This document shows positions 45,026-58,299 of a stretch of DNA of 64,000 nucleotides, piece by piece. Below the pieces are notes generated by a model. It had not been told where the DNA came from. It did not search any database and saw only the letters and a list, made by a program, of their open reading frames with translations. Source of the DNA: Styela clava (Eukaryota > Chordata > Ascidiacea > Stolidobranchia > Styelidae). Position numbers and translations under genes: made by a program. The stretch is taken from positions 6,687,001-6,751,000 of the forward strand of contig NC_135258.1 in assembly GCF_964204865.1 (NCBI RefSeq), written 5' to 3'. Every line of letters starts with the position of its first letter. The stretch's first letter is position 1.

Positions 45026-45300
45026 GAGCAGAAGGGTTAGTTACACATAGGCCGTTATTGTCGTATAACTTATCTATGATATTACCCTGTAACCACTGTC
45101 TTCTATGCGTTATCAACTCATCCGTCAGTTAAAGTCGATAAAGACGCAGTATATGCTTTTTCTACCCTTGTCAACTTATCTGTCATTTAAATTCGATAAC
45201 ACGTACATACAAACGGTTGGCTATTGACAGATATTTCTAATAGTACCTGTTTCATAGAACCTATAAAAATTTAACGCTACCTGTTGGAGCTGTAAATGCA

Positions 45301-45383
45301 ACCGGGTTGGTCGAGTGGTTAAGGCGTTGGACTTAAGTTCACATGGGCGAGTGTCCGCGTGGGTTCGAATCCCACACCCGGTA
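45301..45383 (+). tRNA. tRNA-Leu(TAA)
   Basis: GGTCGAG D stem; anticodon-stem mismatch from TTCACATGG. Confidence 0.84.
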
Positions 45384-45841
45384 GTTTTGCGACAAAGAAC
45401 GTCTACATTTTGGTTTCTTTGAGAATGCTCTGGTTGAAACATTGCGGTTCCTTGTCAACATTGGTAACAACCTGTGAAGAAACATGCAGATTACGTATCA
45501 ATGTCTTGAAATTGAAGTAAAGTTCTGAACAACATGTATTGAACACAAATATGCCTTTTCTATTTGTTATCAACCCATCCGTCAGTTAAAGTCGATAAAG
45601 ACGCAGTGCAAATCACAACTTCAAAGCAGGCGTCGAGATGAACAGCGTAGGAAAATTTTCAACGGGGAATAATTGCCCTGTTTTTCTGTCATTTGTGATA
45701 ATTGGTATCCTGTTAATTATCGCTTCGGCGTGACTTGGCATTAATAAGTCAGGTGCTTCTAGATTACTTTTGAAGCTGCAATCATGAACGAATTCCAGTA
45801 ATTAAATAAATTGCGATTTATGCCAATAAATGAAACAGAAC

Positions 45842-45913
45842 GGGCTCGTCCGGGATTTTAACCCGGGAACTCTCGCACCCGAAGCGAGAATCATAACCCT
45901 AGACCAACGAGCC
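45842..45913 (-). pseudogene. tRNA-Pro(CGG), B box broken
   Basis: T loop TTAAAAT loses invariant C56. Further changes lie beside the T stem (GGGAACTC) and in the A-box region (CATAACCCT). Confidence 0.8.
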
Positions 45914-46526
45914 ACTCTGTAACGCAGAAGAAACATAAAGACTTATCCTTATTAAGAATCTCTAATACCACCTAATTATATTTTCTTCGCAAAATAATTA
46001 GAGCTCGATATTTGTTACACGTGTTATCTTGTTAATTGAGGTAAAAGGTATGTGAATAAATAGTAAATAAGCCAAATTTGAGCACTATAATATGTCACTT
46101 AATTTCACCCATTAAACAATTACTTTTGTTTCTACTTTAAATGGTCGAAAACTGGGATTCAACACACATTGAACTTGTTCACACCCATGGATCAATAGGT
46201 ATAAAGTGTACCTGAAGCCATCGCGTGGCTCGTTGGACTAGGGGAAAGTAAATCAAAGCCGCATCACGAAACGGAATAATGAATTGTGCCAGTTGGAATC
46301 CGCAGCTGGATTCAACCCGCTCTTTCATGAGGCGATATAATCATTATGATATAACTTCTTCGACAAGTAATTATTGGCATGTCGTTTGTAAGTTGTGATA
46401 TTTGGTATTCCGAGAAATTTGGTTACAACGCGACCTCACACATTAGAGTTGTATAATGCTTCCTAAAAACAAGAAATGCCTTTCATGACATTAACAAGCA
46501 GTAGACGCGTATAAATCCAGAAAGTT

Positions 46527-46598
46527 GGGCTTGTCCGGGATTTGAACCCGGGACATCTCGCACCCTAAGCGAGAATCACACCCCTAGACCAACGAGCC
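46527..46598 (-). tRNA. tRNA-Pro(AGG), several changes
   Basis: Acceptor change (GGGCTTGT on the + strand), GACATCTCG near the variable region, and a D-loop change (AATCACACCCC). Confidence 0.8.
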
Positions 46599-46815
46599 GA
46601 GCGGAAGGATCAGTTACACATAGGCCGTTATCGTCGTATAACTTATCTATGATATTACCCTGTAACCACTATCTTCTATGCGTTATCAACTCATCCGTCA
46701 TTTAAATTCGATAACTCGTACATACAAACGGTTGGCTATTGACAGATATTTCTAATAGTACCTGTTTCATAGAACCTATAAAAATCTAACGCTACCTGTT
46801 GGAGATGTAAATGCA

Positions 46816-46898
46816 ACCGGGTTGGCCGAGTGGTTAAGGCGTTGGACTTAAGTTCCAATGGGCGAGTGTCCGCGTGGGTTCGAACCCCACACCCGGTA
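46816..46898 (+). tRNA. tRNA-Leu(TAA)
   Basis: Clean gene body, TTTT terminator. Confidence 0.97.
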
Positions 46899-47356
46899 GT
46901 TTTGCGACAAAGAACGTCTTCATTTTGGTTTCTTTGAGAATGCTTTGGTTGAAATATTGCGGTTCCTTGTCAACAGTGGTAACAACCTGTGAAGAAACAT
47001 GCAGATTACGTATCAATGTCTTGAAATTGATGTAAAGTTCTGAACAACAATTATTGAACACAAATATGCCTTTTCTATTTGTTATCAACCCATCCGTCAG
47101 TTAAAGTCGATAAAGACGCTGTGCAAATCACAACTTCAAAGCAGGCGTCGAGATGAACAGCGTAGGAAAATTTTCAACGGGGAATAATTGCCCTGTTTTT
47201 CTGTCATTTGTGATAATTGGTATCCTGTTAGTTATCGTTTCGGCGTGACTTGGCATATATAAGTCAGGTGCTTCTATATGACTTTTGAAGCTGCATTCAT
47301 GAACGAATTCCAGTAGTTAAATAAATTGCGATATATGCCAATAAATGAGACAGAAC

Positions 47357-47428
47357 GGGCTCGTCCGGGATTTGAACCCGGGACCTCTCGCACCCAAAGC
47401 GAGAATCATACCCCTAGACCAACGAGCC
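47357..47428 (-). tRNA. tRNA-Pro(TGG)
   Basis: Clean gene body. Confidence 0.96.
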
Positions 47429-48007
47429 ACTCTGTAACGCGGAAAAAACATAAAGACTTATTCATATTGAGAATCTCTGATACCACCGATATTTGTTACG
47501 CGTATTATCTTGTTAATTGAGGTAAGAGGTATGTGAATAAATTGTAAATAAGCCAAATTTGACCACTATAATATGTCACTTGATTTCACCCATTAAACAC
47601 TAACTTTTGTTTCTACTTTAAATGATCGAAAACTGGGATTCAACACACATCGAACTTGTTCACACCCATGGATCAATAGGTATAAATTGTACCTGAAGCC
47701 ATCGCGTGGCTCGTTGGACTAGGGGGAAGTAAATCAAAGCCGCATCACGAAACGGAATAATGAATTGTGCCAGTTAGAATCCGCAGCTGGATTCAAACCG
47801 CTCTTTAATGAGGCGATATAATCATTATGATATAACTTCTTCGACAAGTAATTATTGGCATGTCGTTTGTAAGTCGTGATATTTGGTATTCCGAAAAATT
47901 TGGTTTCAACGCGACCTCACACATTACAGTTGTATAATGCTTCCTAAAAACAGGAAATGCCTTTCATGACATTAACAAGCAGTAGATGCGTATAAATCCA
48001 GAAAGTT

Positions 48008-48079
48008 GAGCTCGTCCGGGATTTGAACCCGGGACCTCTCGCACCCTAAGCGAGAATCATACCCCTAGACCAACGAGCC
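48008..48079 (-). tRNA. tRNA-Pro(AGG)
   Basis: G1:T72 wobble (GAGCTC on the + strand), otherwise clean. Confidence 0.93.
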
Positions 48080-48354
48080 GAGCGGAAGGATTAGTTACAC
48101 ATAGGACGTTATTGTCGTATAACTTATCGATGATATTACCCTGTAACCACTGTCTTCTATGCGTTATCAACTCATCCGTCAGTTAAAGTCGATAAAGACG
48201 CAGTATATGACTTTTCTACCCTTATCAACTTATCTGTCATTTAAATTCGATAACACGTACATACAAACGGTTGGCTATTGACAGATATTTCTAATAGTAC
48301 CTGTTTCATAGAACCTATAAAAATTTAACGCTACCTGTTGGAGCTGTAAATGCA

Positions 48355-48437
48355 ACCGGGTTGGCCGAGTGGTTAAGGCGTTGGACTTAAGTTCCAATGG
48401 GCGAGTGTCCGCGTGGGTTCGAACCCCACACCCGGTA
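48355..48437 (+). tRNA. tRNA-Leu(TAA)
   Basis: Clean gene body, TTTT terminator. Confidence 0.97.
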
Positions 48438-48895
48438 GTTTTGCGACAAAGAACGTCTTCATTTTGGTTTCTTTGAGAATGCTTTGGTTGAAATATTGCG
48501 GTTCCTTGTCAACAGTGGTAACAACCTGTGAAGAAACATGCAGATTACGTATCAATGTCTTGAAATTGATGTAAAGTTCTGAACAACAATTATTGAACAC
48601 AAATATGCCTTTTCTATTTGTTATCAACCCATCCGTCAGTTAAAGTCGATAAAGACGCAGTGCAAATCACAACTTCAAAGCAGGCGTCGAGATGAACAGC
48701 GTAGGAAAATTTTCAACGGGGGATAATTGCCCTGTTTTTCTGTCATTTGTGATAATTGGTATCCTGTTAATTATCGCTTCGGCGTGACTTGGCATATATA
48801 AGTCAGGTGCTTCTAAATTACTTTTGAAGCTGCAATCATGAACGAATTCCAGTAATTAAATAAATTGCGATTTATGCCAATAAATGAGACAGAAC

Positions 48896-48967
48896 GGGCT
48901 CGTCCGGGATTTGAACCCGGGACCTCTCGCACCCAAAGCGAGAATCATACCCCTAGACCAACGAGCC
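48896..48967 (-). tRNA. tRNA-Pro(TGG)
   Basis: Clean gene body. Confidence 0.96.
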
Positions 48968-49558
48968 ACTCTGTAACGCAGAAGAAACATAAAGACTTAT
49001 TCCTATTGAGAATCCCTGATACCACCTAATTATATTTTCTTCGCAAAATAATTAGAGCTCGATATTTGTTACGTGTGTTATCTTGTAAATTGAGGTAAGA
49101 GGTATGTGAATGAATGGTAAATAAGCCACATTTGAGCGCTATAATATGTCACTTAATTTCACCCATTAAACAATAACTTTTGTTTCTACTTTAAATGGTC
49201 GAAAACTGGGATTCAACACACATTGAACTTGTTCACACCCATGGATCAATAGATATAAAGTGTACCTGAAGCCATCGCGTGGCTCGTTGGACTAGGGGAA
49301 AGTAAATCAAAGCCGCATCACGAAACGGAATAATGAATTGTGCCAGTTGGAATCCGCAGCTGGATTCAACCGGCTCTTTCATGAGGCGATATAATCATTA
49401 TGATATAACTTCTTCGACAAGTAATTATTGGCATGTCGTTTCTAAGTTGTGATATTTGGTATTCCGAGAAATTTGGTTTCAACGCGACCTCACACATTAC
49501 AGTTGTACTACTTTCCTGACATTAACAAGCAGTAGATGTGTATAAGATACAGAAAGTT

Positions 49559-49630
49559 GGGCTCGTCCGGGATTTGAACCCGGGTCCTCTCGCACCCTAA
49601 GCGAAAATCATACCCCTAGACCAACGAACC
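49559..49630 (-). tRNA. tRNA-Pro(AGG)
   Basis: T3:G70 wobble, plus a variable-loop change (GGGTCCTC) and an anticodon-stem wobble (GCGAAAATC). Confidence 0.87.
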
Positions 49631-49905
49631 GAGCGTAAGGATTAGTTTTACATAGGCCGTTAATGTCGTATAACTTATCTATGATATTACCCTGTAACCA
49701 CTGTCTTCTATGCGTTATCAACTCATCCGTCAGTTAAAGTCGATAAAGACGCAGTATATGCCTTTTCTACCCTTATCAACTTAACTGTCATTTAAATTCG
49801 ATAACACGTACATACAAACGGTTGGCTATTGACAGATATTTCTATTAGTACCTGTTTAATAGAACCTATAAAAACTTATCGCTACCTGTTGGAGCTGTAA
49901 ATGCA

Positions 49906-49988
49906 ACCGGGTTGGCCGAGTGGTTAAGGCGTTGGACTTAAGTTCCAATGGGCGAGTGTCCGCGTGGGTTCGAACCCCACAACCGGTA
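49906..49988 (+). tRNA. tRNA-Leu(TAA)
   Basis: G6/A67 mismatch as 40581. Confidence 0.88.
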
Positions 49989-50446
49989 GTTTTGCGACAA
50001 AGAACGTCTACATTTTGGTTTCTTTGAGAATGCTCTGGTTGAAATATTGCGGTTCCTTGTCAACAGTGGTAATAACCTGTGAAGAAACATGCAGATTACG
50101 TATCAATGTCTTGAAATTGATGTAAAGTTCTGAACAACAATTATTGAACACAAATATGCCTTTTCTATTTGTTATCAACCCATCCGTCAGTTAAAGTCGA
50201 TAAAGACGCAGTGCAAATCACAACTTCAAAGCAGGCGTCGAGATGAACAGCGTAGGAAAATTTTCAACGGGGGATAATTGCCCTGTTTTTCTGTCATTTG
50301 TGATAATTGGTATCCTGTTAATTATCGCTTCGGCGTGACTTGGCATATATAAGTCAGGTGCTTCTAAATTACTTTTGAAGCTGCAATCATGAACGAATTC
50401 CAGTAATTAAATAAATTGCGATTTATGCCAATAAATGAGACAGAAC

Positions 50447-50518
50447 GGGCTCGTCCGGGATTTGAACCCGGGACCTCTCGCACCCAAAGCGAGAATCATA
50501 CCCCTAGACCAACGAGCC
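50447..50518 (-). tRNA. tRNA-Pro(TGG)
   Basis: Clean gene body. Confidence 0.96.
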
Positions 50519-51132
50519 ACTCTGTAACGCAGAAGAAACATAAAGACTTATTCCTATTGAGAATCCCTGATACCACCTAATTATATTTTCTTCGCAAAAT
50601 AATTGGAGCTCGATATTTGTTACGTGTGTTATCTTGTAAATTGAGGTAAGAGGTATGTGAATGAATTGTAAATAAGCCACATTTGAGCACTATAATATGT
50701 CACTTAATTTCACCCATTAAACAATAACTTTTGTTTCTACTTTAAATGGTCGAAAACTGGGATTCAACACACATTGAACTTGTTCACACCCATGGATCAA
50801 TAGATATAAAGTGTACCTGAAGCCATCGCGTGGCTCGTTGGACTAGGGGAAAGTAAATCAAAGCCGCATCACGAAACGGAATAATGAATTGTGCCAGTTG
50901 GAATCCGCAGCTGGATTCAACCGGCTCTTTCATGAGGCGATATAATCATTATGATATAACTTCTTCGACAAGTAATTATTGGCATGTCGTTTCTAAGTTG
51001 TGATATTTGGTATTCCGAGAAATTTGGTTTCAACGCGACCTCACACATTACAGTTGTATAATGCTTCCTAAAAACAAGAAATGCATTTCATGACATTAAC
51101 AAGCAGTAGATGTGTATAAGATACAGAAAGTT

Positions 51133-51204
51133 GGGCTCGTCCGGGATTTGAACCCGGGACCTCTCGCACCCTAAGCGAGAATCATACCCCTAGACCAACG
51201 AACC
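51133..51204 (-). tRNA. tRNA-Pro(AGG)
   Basis: T3:G70 subtype. Confidence 0.93.
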
Positions 51205-51479
51205 GAGCGTAAGGATTAGTTTTACATAGGCCGTTAATGTCGTATAACTTATCTATGATATTACCCTGTAACCACTGTCTTCTATGCGTTATCAACTCAT
51301 CCGTCAGTTAAAGTCGATAAAGACGCAGTATATGCCTTTTCTACCCATATCAACTTATCTGTCATTTATATTCGATAACACGTACATACAAACGGTTGGC
51401 TATTGACAGATATTTCTAATAGTACCTGTTTCATAGAACCTATAAAAATTTAACGCTACCTGTTGGAGCTGTAAATGCA

Positions 51480-51562
51480 ACCGGGTTGGTCGAGTGGTTA
51501 AGGCGTTGGACTTAAGTTCCCATGGGCGAGTGTCCTCGTGGGTTCGAACCCCACACCCGGTA
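51480..51562 (+). tRNA. tRNA-Leu(TAA)
   Basis: Same subtype as 42154. Confidence 0.85.
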
Positions 51563-52020
51563 GTTTTGCGACAAAGAACGTCTACCTTTTGGTTTCTTTG
51601 AGAATGCTCTGGTTGAAATATTGCGGTTCCTTGTCAACAGTGGTAATAACCTGTGAAGAAACATGCAGATTACGTATCAATGTCTTGAAATTGATGTAAA
51701 GTTCTGAACAACAATTATTGAACACAAATATGCCTTTTCTATTTGTTATCAACCCATCCGTCAGTTAAAGTCGATAAAGACGTAGTGCAAATCACAACTT
51801 CAAAGCAGGCGTCGAGATGAACAGCGTAGGAAAATTTTCAACGGGGGATAATTGCCCTGTTTTTCTGTCATTTGTGATAATTGGTATCCTGTTAATTATC
51901 GCTTCGGCGTGACTTGGCATATATAAGTCAGGTGCTTCTAGATTACTTCTGAAGCTGCAATCATGAACGAATTCCAGTAATTAAATAAATTGCGATTTAT
52001 GCCAATAAATGAGACAGAAC

Positions 52021-52092
52021 GGGCTCGTCCGGGATTTGAACCCGGGACCTCTCGCACCCAAAGCGAGAATCATACCCCTAGACCAACGAGCC
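52021..52092 (-). tRNA. tRNA-Pro(TGG)
   Basis: Clean gene body; counterpart of the TGT variant at 62913. Confidence 0.96.
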
Positions 52093-52706
52093 ACTCTGTA
52101 ACGCAGAAGAAACATAAAGACTTATTCCTATTGAGAATCCCTGATACCACCTAATTATATTTTCTTCGCAAAATAATTAGAGCTCGATATTTGTTACGTG
52201 TGTTATCTTGTAAATTGAGGTAAGAGGTATGTGAATGAATTGTAAATAAGCCACATTTGAGCACTATAATATGTCACTTAATTTCACCCATTAAACAATA
52301 ACTTTTGTTTCTACTTTAAATGGTCGAAAACTGGGATTCAACACACATTGAACTTGTTCACACCCATGGATAAATAGGTATAAAGTGTACCTGAAGCCAT
52401 CGCGTGGCTCGTTGGACTAGGGGAAAGTAAATCAAAGCCGCATCACGAAACGGAATAATGAATTGTGCCAGTTGGAATCAGCAGCTGGATTCAACCGGCT
52501 CTTTCATGAGGCGATATAATCATTATGATATAACTTCTTCGACAAGTAATTATTGGCATGTCGTTTCTAAGTTGTGATATTTGGTATTCCGAGAAATTTG
52601 GTTTCAACGCGACCTCACACATTACAGTTGTATAATGCTTCCTAAAAACAAGAAATGCATTTCATGACATTAACAAGCAGTAGATGTGTATAAGATACAG
52701 AAAGTT

Positions 52707-52778
52707 GGACTCGTCCGGGATTTGAACCCGGGACCTCTCGCACCCTAAGCGAGAATCATACCCCTAGACCAACGAACC
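52707..52778 (-). tRNA. tRNA-Pro(AGG)
   Basis: Same double-wobble acceptor as 43381. Confidence 0.88.
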
Positions 52779-53053
52779 GAGCGGAAGGATTAGTTTTACA
52801 TAGGCCGTTAATGTCGTATAACTTATCTATGATATTACCCTGTAACCACTGTCTTCTATGCGTTATCAACTCATCCGTCAGTTAAAGTCGATAAAGACGC
52901 AGTTTATGCCTTTTCTACCCTTATCAACTTATCTGTCATTTAAATTCGATAACACGTACATACAAACGGTTGGCTATTGACAGATATTTCTAATAGTACC
53001 TGTTTCATAGAACCTATAAAAATTTAACGCTACCTGTTGGAGCTGTAAATGCA

Positions 53054-53136
53054 ACCGGGTTGGTCGAGTGGTTAAGGCGTTGGACTTAAGTTCCCATGGG
53101 CGAGTGTCCGCGTGGGTTCGAATCCCACACCCGGTA
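53054..53136 (+). tRNA. tRNA-Leu(TAA)
   Basis: Same subtype as 43728. Confidence 0.86.
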
Positions 53137-53594
53137 GTTTTGCGACAAAGAACGTCTACATTTTGGTTTCTTTGAGAATGCTCTCGTTGAAACATTGCGG
53201 TTTCTTGTCAACATTGGTAACAACCTGTGAAGAAACATGCAGATTACGTATCAATGTCTTGAAATTGAAGTAAAGTTCTGAACAACAATTATTGAACACA
53301 AATATGCCTTTTCTATTTGTTATCAACCCATCCGTCAGTTAAAGTCGATAAAGACGCAGTGCAAATCACAACTTCAAAGCAGGCGTCGAGATGAACAGCG
53401 TAGGAAAATTTTCAACGGGGAATAATTGCCCTGTTTTTCTGTCATTTGTGATAATTGGTATCCTGTTAATTATCGCTTCGGCGTGACTTGGCATATATAA
53501 GTCAGGTGCTTCTAGATTACTTTTGAAGCTGCAATCATGAACGAATTCCAGTAATTAAATAAATTGCGATTTATGCTAATAGATGTAACAGAAC

Positions 53595-53666
53595 GGGCTC
53601 GTCCGGGATTTGAACCCGGGACCTCTCGCACCCGAAGCGAGAATCATACCCCTAGACCAACGATCC
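53595..53666 (-). tRNA. tRNA-Pro(CGG), acceptor mismatch
   Basis: A3 opposite G70 as in 44269, but with a normal D loop. Confidence 0.85.
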
Positions 53667-54279
53667 ACTCTGTAACGCAGAAAAAACATAAAGACTTATC
53701 CTTTTTAAGAATCTCTGATACCACCTAATTATATTTTCTTCGCAAAATAATTAGAGCTCGATATTTGTTACGTGTGTTATTTTGTTAATTGAGGTAAAAG
53801 GTATGTGAATAAATAGTAAATAAGCCAAATTTGAGCACTATAATATGTCACTTAATTTCACCCATTAAACAATTACTTTTGTTTCTACTTTAAATGGTCG
53901 AAAACTGGGATTCAACACACATCGAACTTGTTCACACCCATGGATCAATAGGTATAAAGTGTACCTGATGCTATCGCGTGGCTCGTTGGACTAGGGGAAA
54001 GTAAATCAAAGCCGCATCACGAAACGGAATAATAAATTGTGCCAGTTAGAATCCGCAGCTTGATTCAAACCGCTATTTCATGAGGCGATATAATCATTAT
54101 GATATAACTTCTTCGACAAGTAATTATTGGCATGTCGTTTGTAAGTTGTGATATTTGGTAATCGGAGAAATTTGGTTTCAACGCGACCTCACACATTACA
54201 GTTGTATAATGCTTCCTAAAAACAAGAAATGCCTTTCATGACATTAACAAGCAGTTGATGCGTATAAATCCAGAAAGTT

Positions 54280-54351
54280 GGGCTCGTCCGGGATTTGAAC
54301 CCGGGACCTCTCGCACCCTAAGCGAGAATCATACCCCTAGACCAACGAGCC
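54280..54351 (-). tRNA. tRNA-Pro(AGG)
   Basis: Clean gene body. Confidence 0.96.
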
Positions 54352-54626
54352 GAGCAGAAGGGTTAGTTACACATAGGCCGTTATTGTCGTATAACTTATC
54401 TATGATATTACCCTGTAACCACTGTCTTCTATGCGTTATCAACTCATCCGTCAGTTAAAGTCGATAAAGACGCAGTATATGCTTTTTCTACCCTTGTCAA
54501 CTTATCTGTCATTTAAATTCGATAACACGTACATACAAACGGTTGGCTATTGACAGATATTTCTAATAGTACCTGTTTCATAGAACCTATAAAAATTTAC
54601 CGCTACCTGTTGGAGCTGTAAATGCA

Positions 54627-54709
54627 ACCGGGTTGGTCGAGTGGTTAAGGCGTTGGACTTAAGTTCACATGGGCGAGTGTCCGCGTGGGTTCGAATCCCA
54701 CACCCGGTA
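54627..54709 (+). tRNA. tRNA-Leu(TAA)
   Basis: Same subtype as 45301. Confidence 0.84.
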
Positions 54710-55167
54710 GTTTTGCGACAAAGAACGTCTACATTTTGGTTTCTTTGAGAATGCTCTGGTTGAAACATTGCGGTTCCTTGTCAACATTGGTAACAACCTG
54801 TGAAGAAACATGCAGATTACGTATCAATGTCTTGAAATTGAAGTAAAGTTCTGAACAACAATTATTGAACACAAATATGCCTTTTCTATTTGTTATCAAC
54901 CCATCCGTCAGTTAAAGTCGATAAAGACGCAGTGCAAATCACAACTTCAAAGCAGGCGTCGAGATGAACAGCGTAGGAAAATTTTCAACGGGGAATAATT
55001 GCCCTGTTTTTCTGTCATTTGTGATAATTGGTATCCTGTTAATTATCGCTTCGGCGTGACTTGGCATTAATAAGTCAGGTGCTTCTAGATTACTTTTGAA
55101 GCTGCAATCATGAACGAATTCCAGTAATTAAATAAATTGCGATTTATGCCAATAAATGAAACAGAAC

Positions 55168-55246
55168 GGGCTCGTCCGGGATTTTAACCCGGGAACTCTC
55201 GCACCCGAAGCGAGAATCATAACCCTAGGGCCTAGACCAACGAGCC
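55168..55246 (-). pseudogene. tRNA-Pro(CGG), B box broken, 7-nt insertion
   Basis: Carries all defects of 45842 plus 7 nt (GGCCTAG) inserted at the same D-arm point as in 2404 and 33580. Confidence 0.82.
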
Positions 55247-55859
55247 ACTCTGTAACGCAGAAGAAACATAAAGACTTATCCTTATTAAGAATCTCTAATA
55301 CCACCTAATTATATTTTCTTCGCAAAATAATTAGAGCTCGATATTTGTTACACGTGTTATCTTGTTAATTGAGGTAAAAGGTATGTGAATAAATAGTAAA
55401 TAAGCCAAATTTGAGCACTATAATATGTCACTTAATTTCACCCATTAAACAATTACTTTTGTTTCTACTTTAAATGGTCGAAAACTGGGATTCAACACAC
55501 ATTGAACTTGTTCACACCCATGGATCAATAGGTATAAAGTGTACCTGAAGCCATCGCGTGGCTCGTTGGACTAGGGGAAAGTAAATCAAAGCCGCATCAC
55601 GAAACGGAATAATGAATTGTGCCAGTTGGAATCCGCAGCTGGATTCAACCCGCTCTTTCATGAGGCGATATAATCATTATGATATAACTTCTTCGACAAG
55701 TAATTATTGGTATGTCGTTTGTAAGTTGTGATATTTGGTATTCCGAGAAATTTGGTTACAACGCGACCTCACACATTAGAGTTGTATAATGCTTCCTAAA
55801 AACAAGAAATGCCTTTCATGACATTAACAAGCAGTAGACGCGTATAAATCCAGAAAGTT

Positions 55860-55931
55860 GGGCTTGTCCGGGATTTGAACCCGGGACCTCTCGCACCCTA
55901 AGCGAGAATCACACCCCTAGACCAACGAGCC
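55860..55931 (-). tRNA. tRNA-Pro(AGG)
   Basis: Acceptor (GGGCTTGT) and D-loop changes as in 46527, without its GACATCTCG change. Confidence 0.86.
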
Positions 55932-56148
55932 GAGCGGAAGGATCATTTACACATAGGCCGTTATCGTCGTATAACTTATCTATGATATTACCCTGTAACC
56001 ACTGTCTTCTATGCGTTATCAACTCATCCGTCATTTAAATTCGATAACTCGTACATACAAACGGTTGGCTATTGACAGATATTTCTAATAGTACCTGTTT
56101 CATAGAACCTATAAAAATCTAACGCTACCTGTTGGAGCTGTAAATGCA

Positions 56149-56231
56149 ACCGGGTTGGCCGAGTGGTTAAGGCGTTGGACTTAAGTTCCAATGGGCGAGT
56201 GTCCGCGTGGGTTCGAACCCCACACCCGGTA
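56149..56231 (+). tRNA. tRNA-Leu(TAA)
   Basis: Clean gene body, TTTT terminator. Confidence 0.97.
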
Positions 56232-56689
56232 GTTTTGCGACAAAGAACGTCTTCATTTTGGTTTCTTTGAGAATGCTTTGGTTGAAATATTGCGGTTCCT
56301 TGTCAACAGTGGTAACAACCTGTGAAGAAACATGCAGATTACGTATCAATGTCTTGAAATTGATGTAAAGTTCTGAACAACAATTATTGAACACAAATAT
56401 GCCTTTTCTATTTGTTATCAACCCATCCGTCAGTTAAAGTCGATAAAGACGCAGTGCAAATCACAACTTCAAAGCAGGCGTCGAGATGAACAGCGTAGGA
56501 AAATTTTCAATGGGGAATAATTGCCCTGTTTTTCTGTCATTTGTGATAATTGGTATCCTGTTAGTTATCGCTTCGGCGTGACTTGGCATATATAAGTCAG
56601 GTGCTTCTATATGACTTTTGAAGCTGCATTCATGAACGAATTCCAGTAGTTAAATAAATTGCGATATATGCCAATAAATGAGACAGAAC

Positions 56690-56761
56690 GGGCTCGTCCG
56701 GGATTTGAACCCGGGACCTCTCGCACCCAAAGCGAGAATCATACCCCTAGACCAACGAGCC
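56690..56761 (-). tRNA. tRNA-Pro(TGG)
   Basis: Clean gene body. Confidence 0.96.
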
Positions 56762-57340
56762 ACTCTGTAACGCGGAAAAAATATAAAGACTTATTCATAT
56801 TGAGAATCTCTGATACCACCGATATTTGTTACGCGTATTATCTTGTTAATTGAGGTAAGAGGTATGTGAATAAATTGTAAATAAGCCAAATTTGACCACT
56901 ATAATATGTCACTTGATTTCACCCATTAAACACTAACTTTTGTTTCTACTTTAAATGATCGAAAACTGGGATTCAACACACATCGAACTTGTTCACACCC
57001 ATGGATCAATAGGTATAAATTGTACCTGAAGCCATCGCGTGGCTCGTTGGACTAGGGGGAAGTAAATCAAAGCCGCATCACGAAACGGAATAATGAATTG
57101 TGCCAGTTAGAATCCGCAGCTGGATTCAAACCGCTCTTTAATGAGGCGATATAATCATTATGATATAACTTCTTCGACAAGTAATTATTGGCATGTCGTT
57201 TGTAAGTCGTGATATTTGGTATTCCGAAAAATTTGGTTTCAACGCGACCTCACACATTATAGTTGTATAATGCTTCCTAAAAACAGGAAATGCCTTTCAT
57301 GACATTAACAAGCAGTAGATGCGTATAAATCCAGAAAGTT

Positions 57341-57412
57341 GAGCTCGTCCGGGATTTGAACCCGGGACCTCTCGCACCCTAAGCGAGAATCATACCCCTA
57401 GACCAACGAGCC
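57341..57412 (-). tRNA. tRNA-Pro(AGG)
   Basis: G1:T72 subtype as 48008. Confidence 0.93.
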
Positions 57413-57687
57413 GAGCGGAAGGATTAGTTACACATAGGACGTTATTGTCGTATAACTTATCGATGATATTACCCTGTAACCACTGTCTTCTATGCGTTAT
57501 CAACTCATCCGTCAGTTAAAGTCGATAAAGACGCAGTATATGACTTTTCTACCCTTATCAACTTATCTGTCATTTAAATTCGATAACACGTACATACAAA
57601 CGGTTGGCTATTGACAGATATTTCTAATAGTACCTGTTTCATAGAACCTATAAAAATTTAACGCTACCTGTTGGAGCTGTAAATGCA

Positions 57688-57770
57688 ACCGGGTTGGCCG
57701 AGTGGTTAAGGCGTTGGACTTAAGTTCCAATGGGCGAGTGTCCGCGTGGGTTCGAACCCCACACCCGGTA
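57688..57770 (+). tRNA. tRNA-Leu(TAA)
   Basis: Clean gene body. About 90 bp downstream, near 57857, the spacer switches to the subtype seen at 27.3 kb. Confidence 0.97.
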
Positions 57771-58227
57771 GTTTTGCGACAAAGAACGTCTTCATTTTGG
57801 TTTCTTTGAGAATGCTTTGGTTGAAATATTGCGGTTCCTTGTCAACAGTGGTAACATCCTGTGAAGAACATGCAGATTACGTATCAATGTCTTGAAATTG
57901 AAGTAAAGTTCTTAACAACAATTATTGAACACATATATGCCTTTTCTATTTGTTATCAACCCATCAGTCAGTTAAAGTCGATAAAGACGCAGTGCAAATC
58001 ACAACTTCAAAGCAGGCGTCGAGATGAACAGCGTAGGAAAATTTTCAACGGGGAATAATTGCCCTGTTTTTCTGTCATTTGTGATAATTGGTATCCTGTT
58101 AGTTATCGCTTCGGCGTGACTTGGCATATATAAGTCAGGTGCTTCTATATGACTTTTGAAGCTGCATTCATGAACGAATTCCAGTAGTTAAATAAATTGC
58201 GATATATGCCAATAAATGAGACAGAAC

Positions 58228-58299
58228 GGGCTCGTCCGGGATTTGAACCCGGGACCTCTCGCACCCAAAGCGAGAATCATACCCCTAGACCAACGAGCC
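58228..58299 (-). tRNA. tRNA-Pro(TGG)
   Basis: Clean gene body; repeats 56690 one unit on. Confidence 0.96.

Larger units (their letters stand above)
39030..48354. repeat. Higher-order repeat copy A (about 9.33 kb, six units)
   Basis: Matching landmarks recur 9325-9333 bp to the right: Leu 39030/48355, Pro 39571/48896, Pro 40234/49559, Leu 40581/49906, Pro 41807/51133, Pro 43381/52707, Pro 45842/55168 and Leu 46816/56149. Private variants are shared too, such as the deletion leaving GTACTACTTTCC near 40180 and 49508, and the acceptor change ACAACCGG at 40656 and 49981. Boundaries are approximate and set on the Leu gene. Confidence 0.85.
48355..57687. repeat. Higher-order repeat copy B (about 9.33 kb, six units)
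   Basis: This is the second copy of the six-unit block. It differs from copy A by scattered substitutions and by a 7-nt insertion in the Pro gene at 55168, which shifts the offset from 9326 to 9333 bp. The shared order of diverged subtypes shows block duplication rather than unit-by-unit amplification. Confidence 0.85.
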
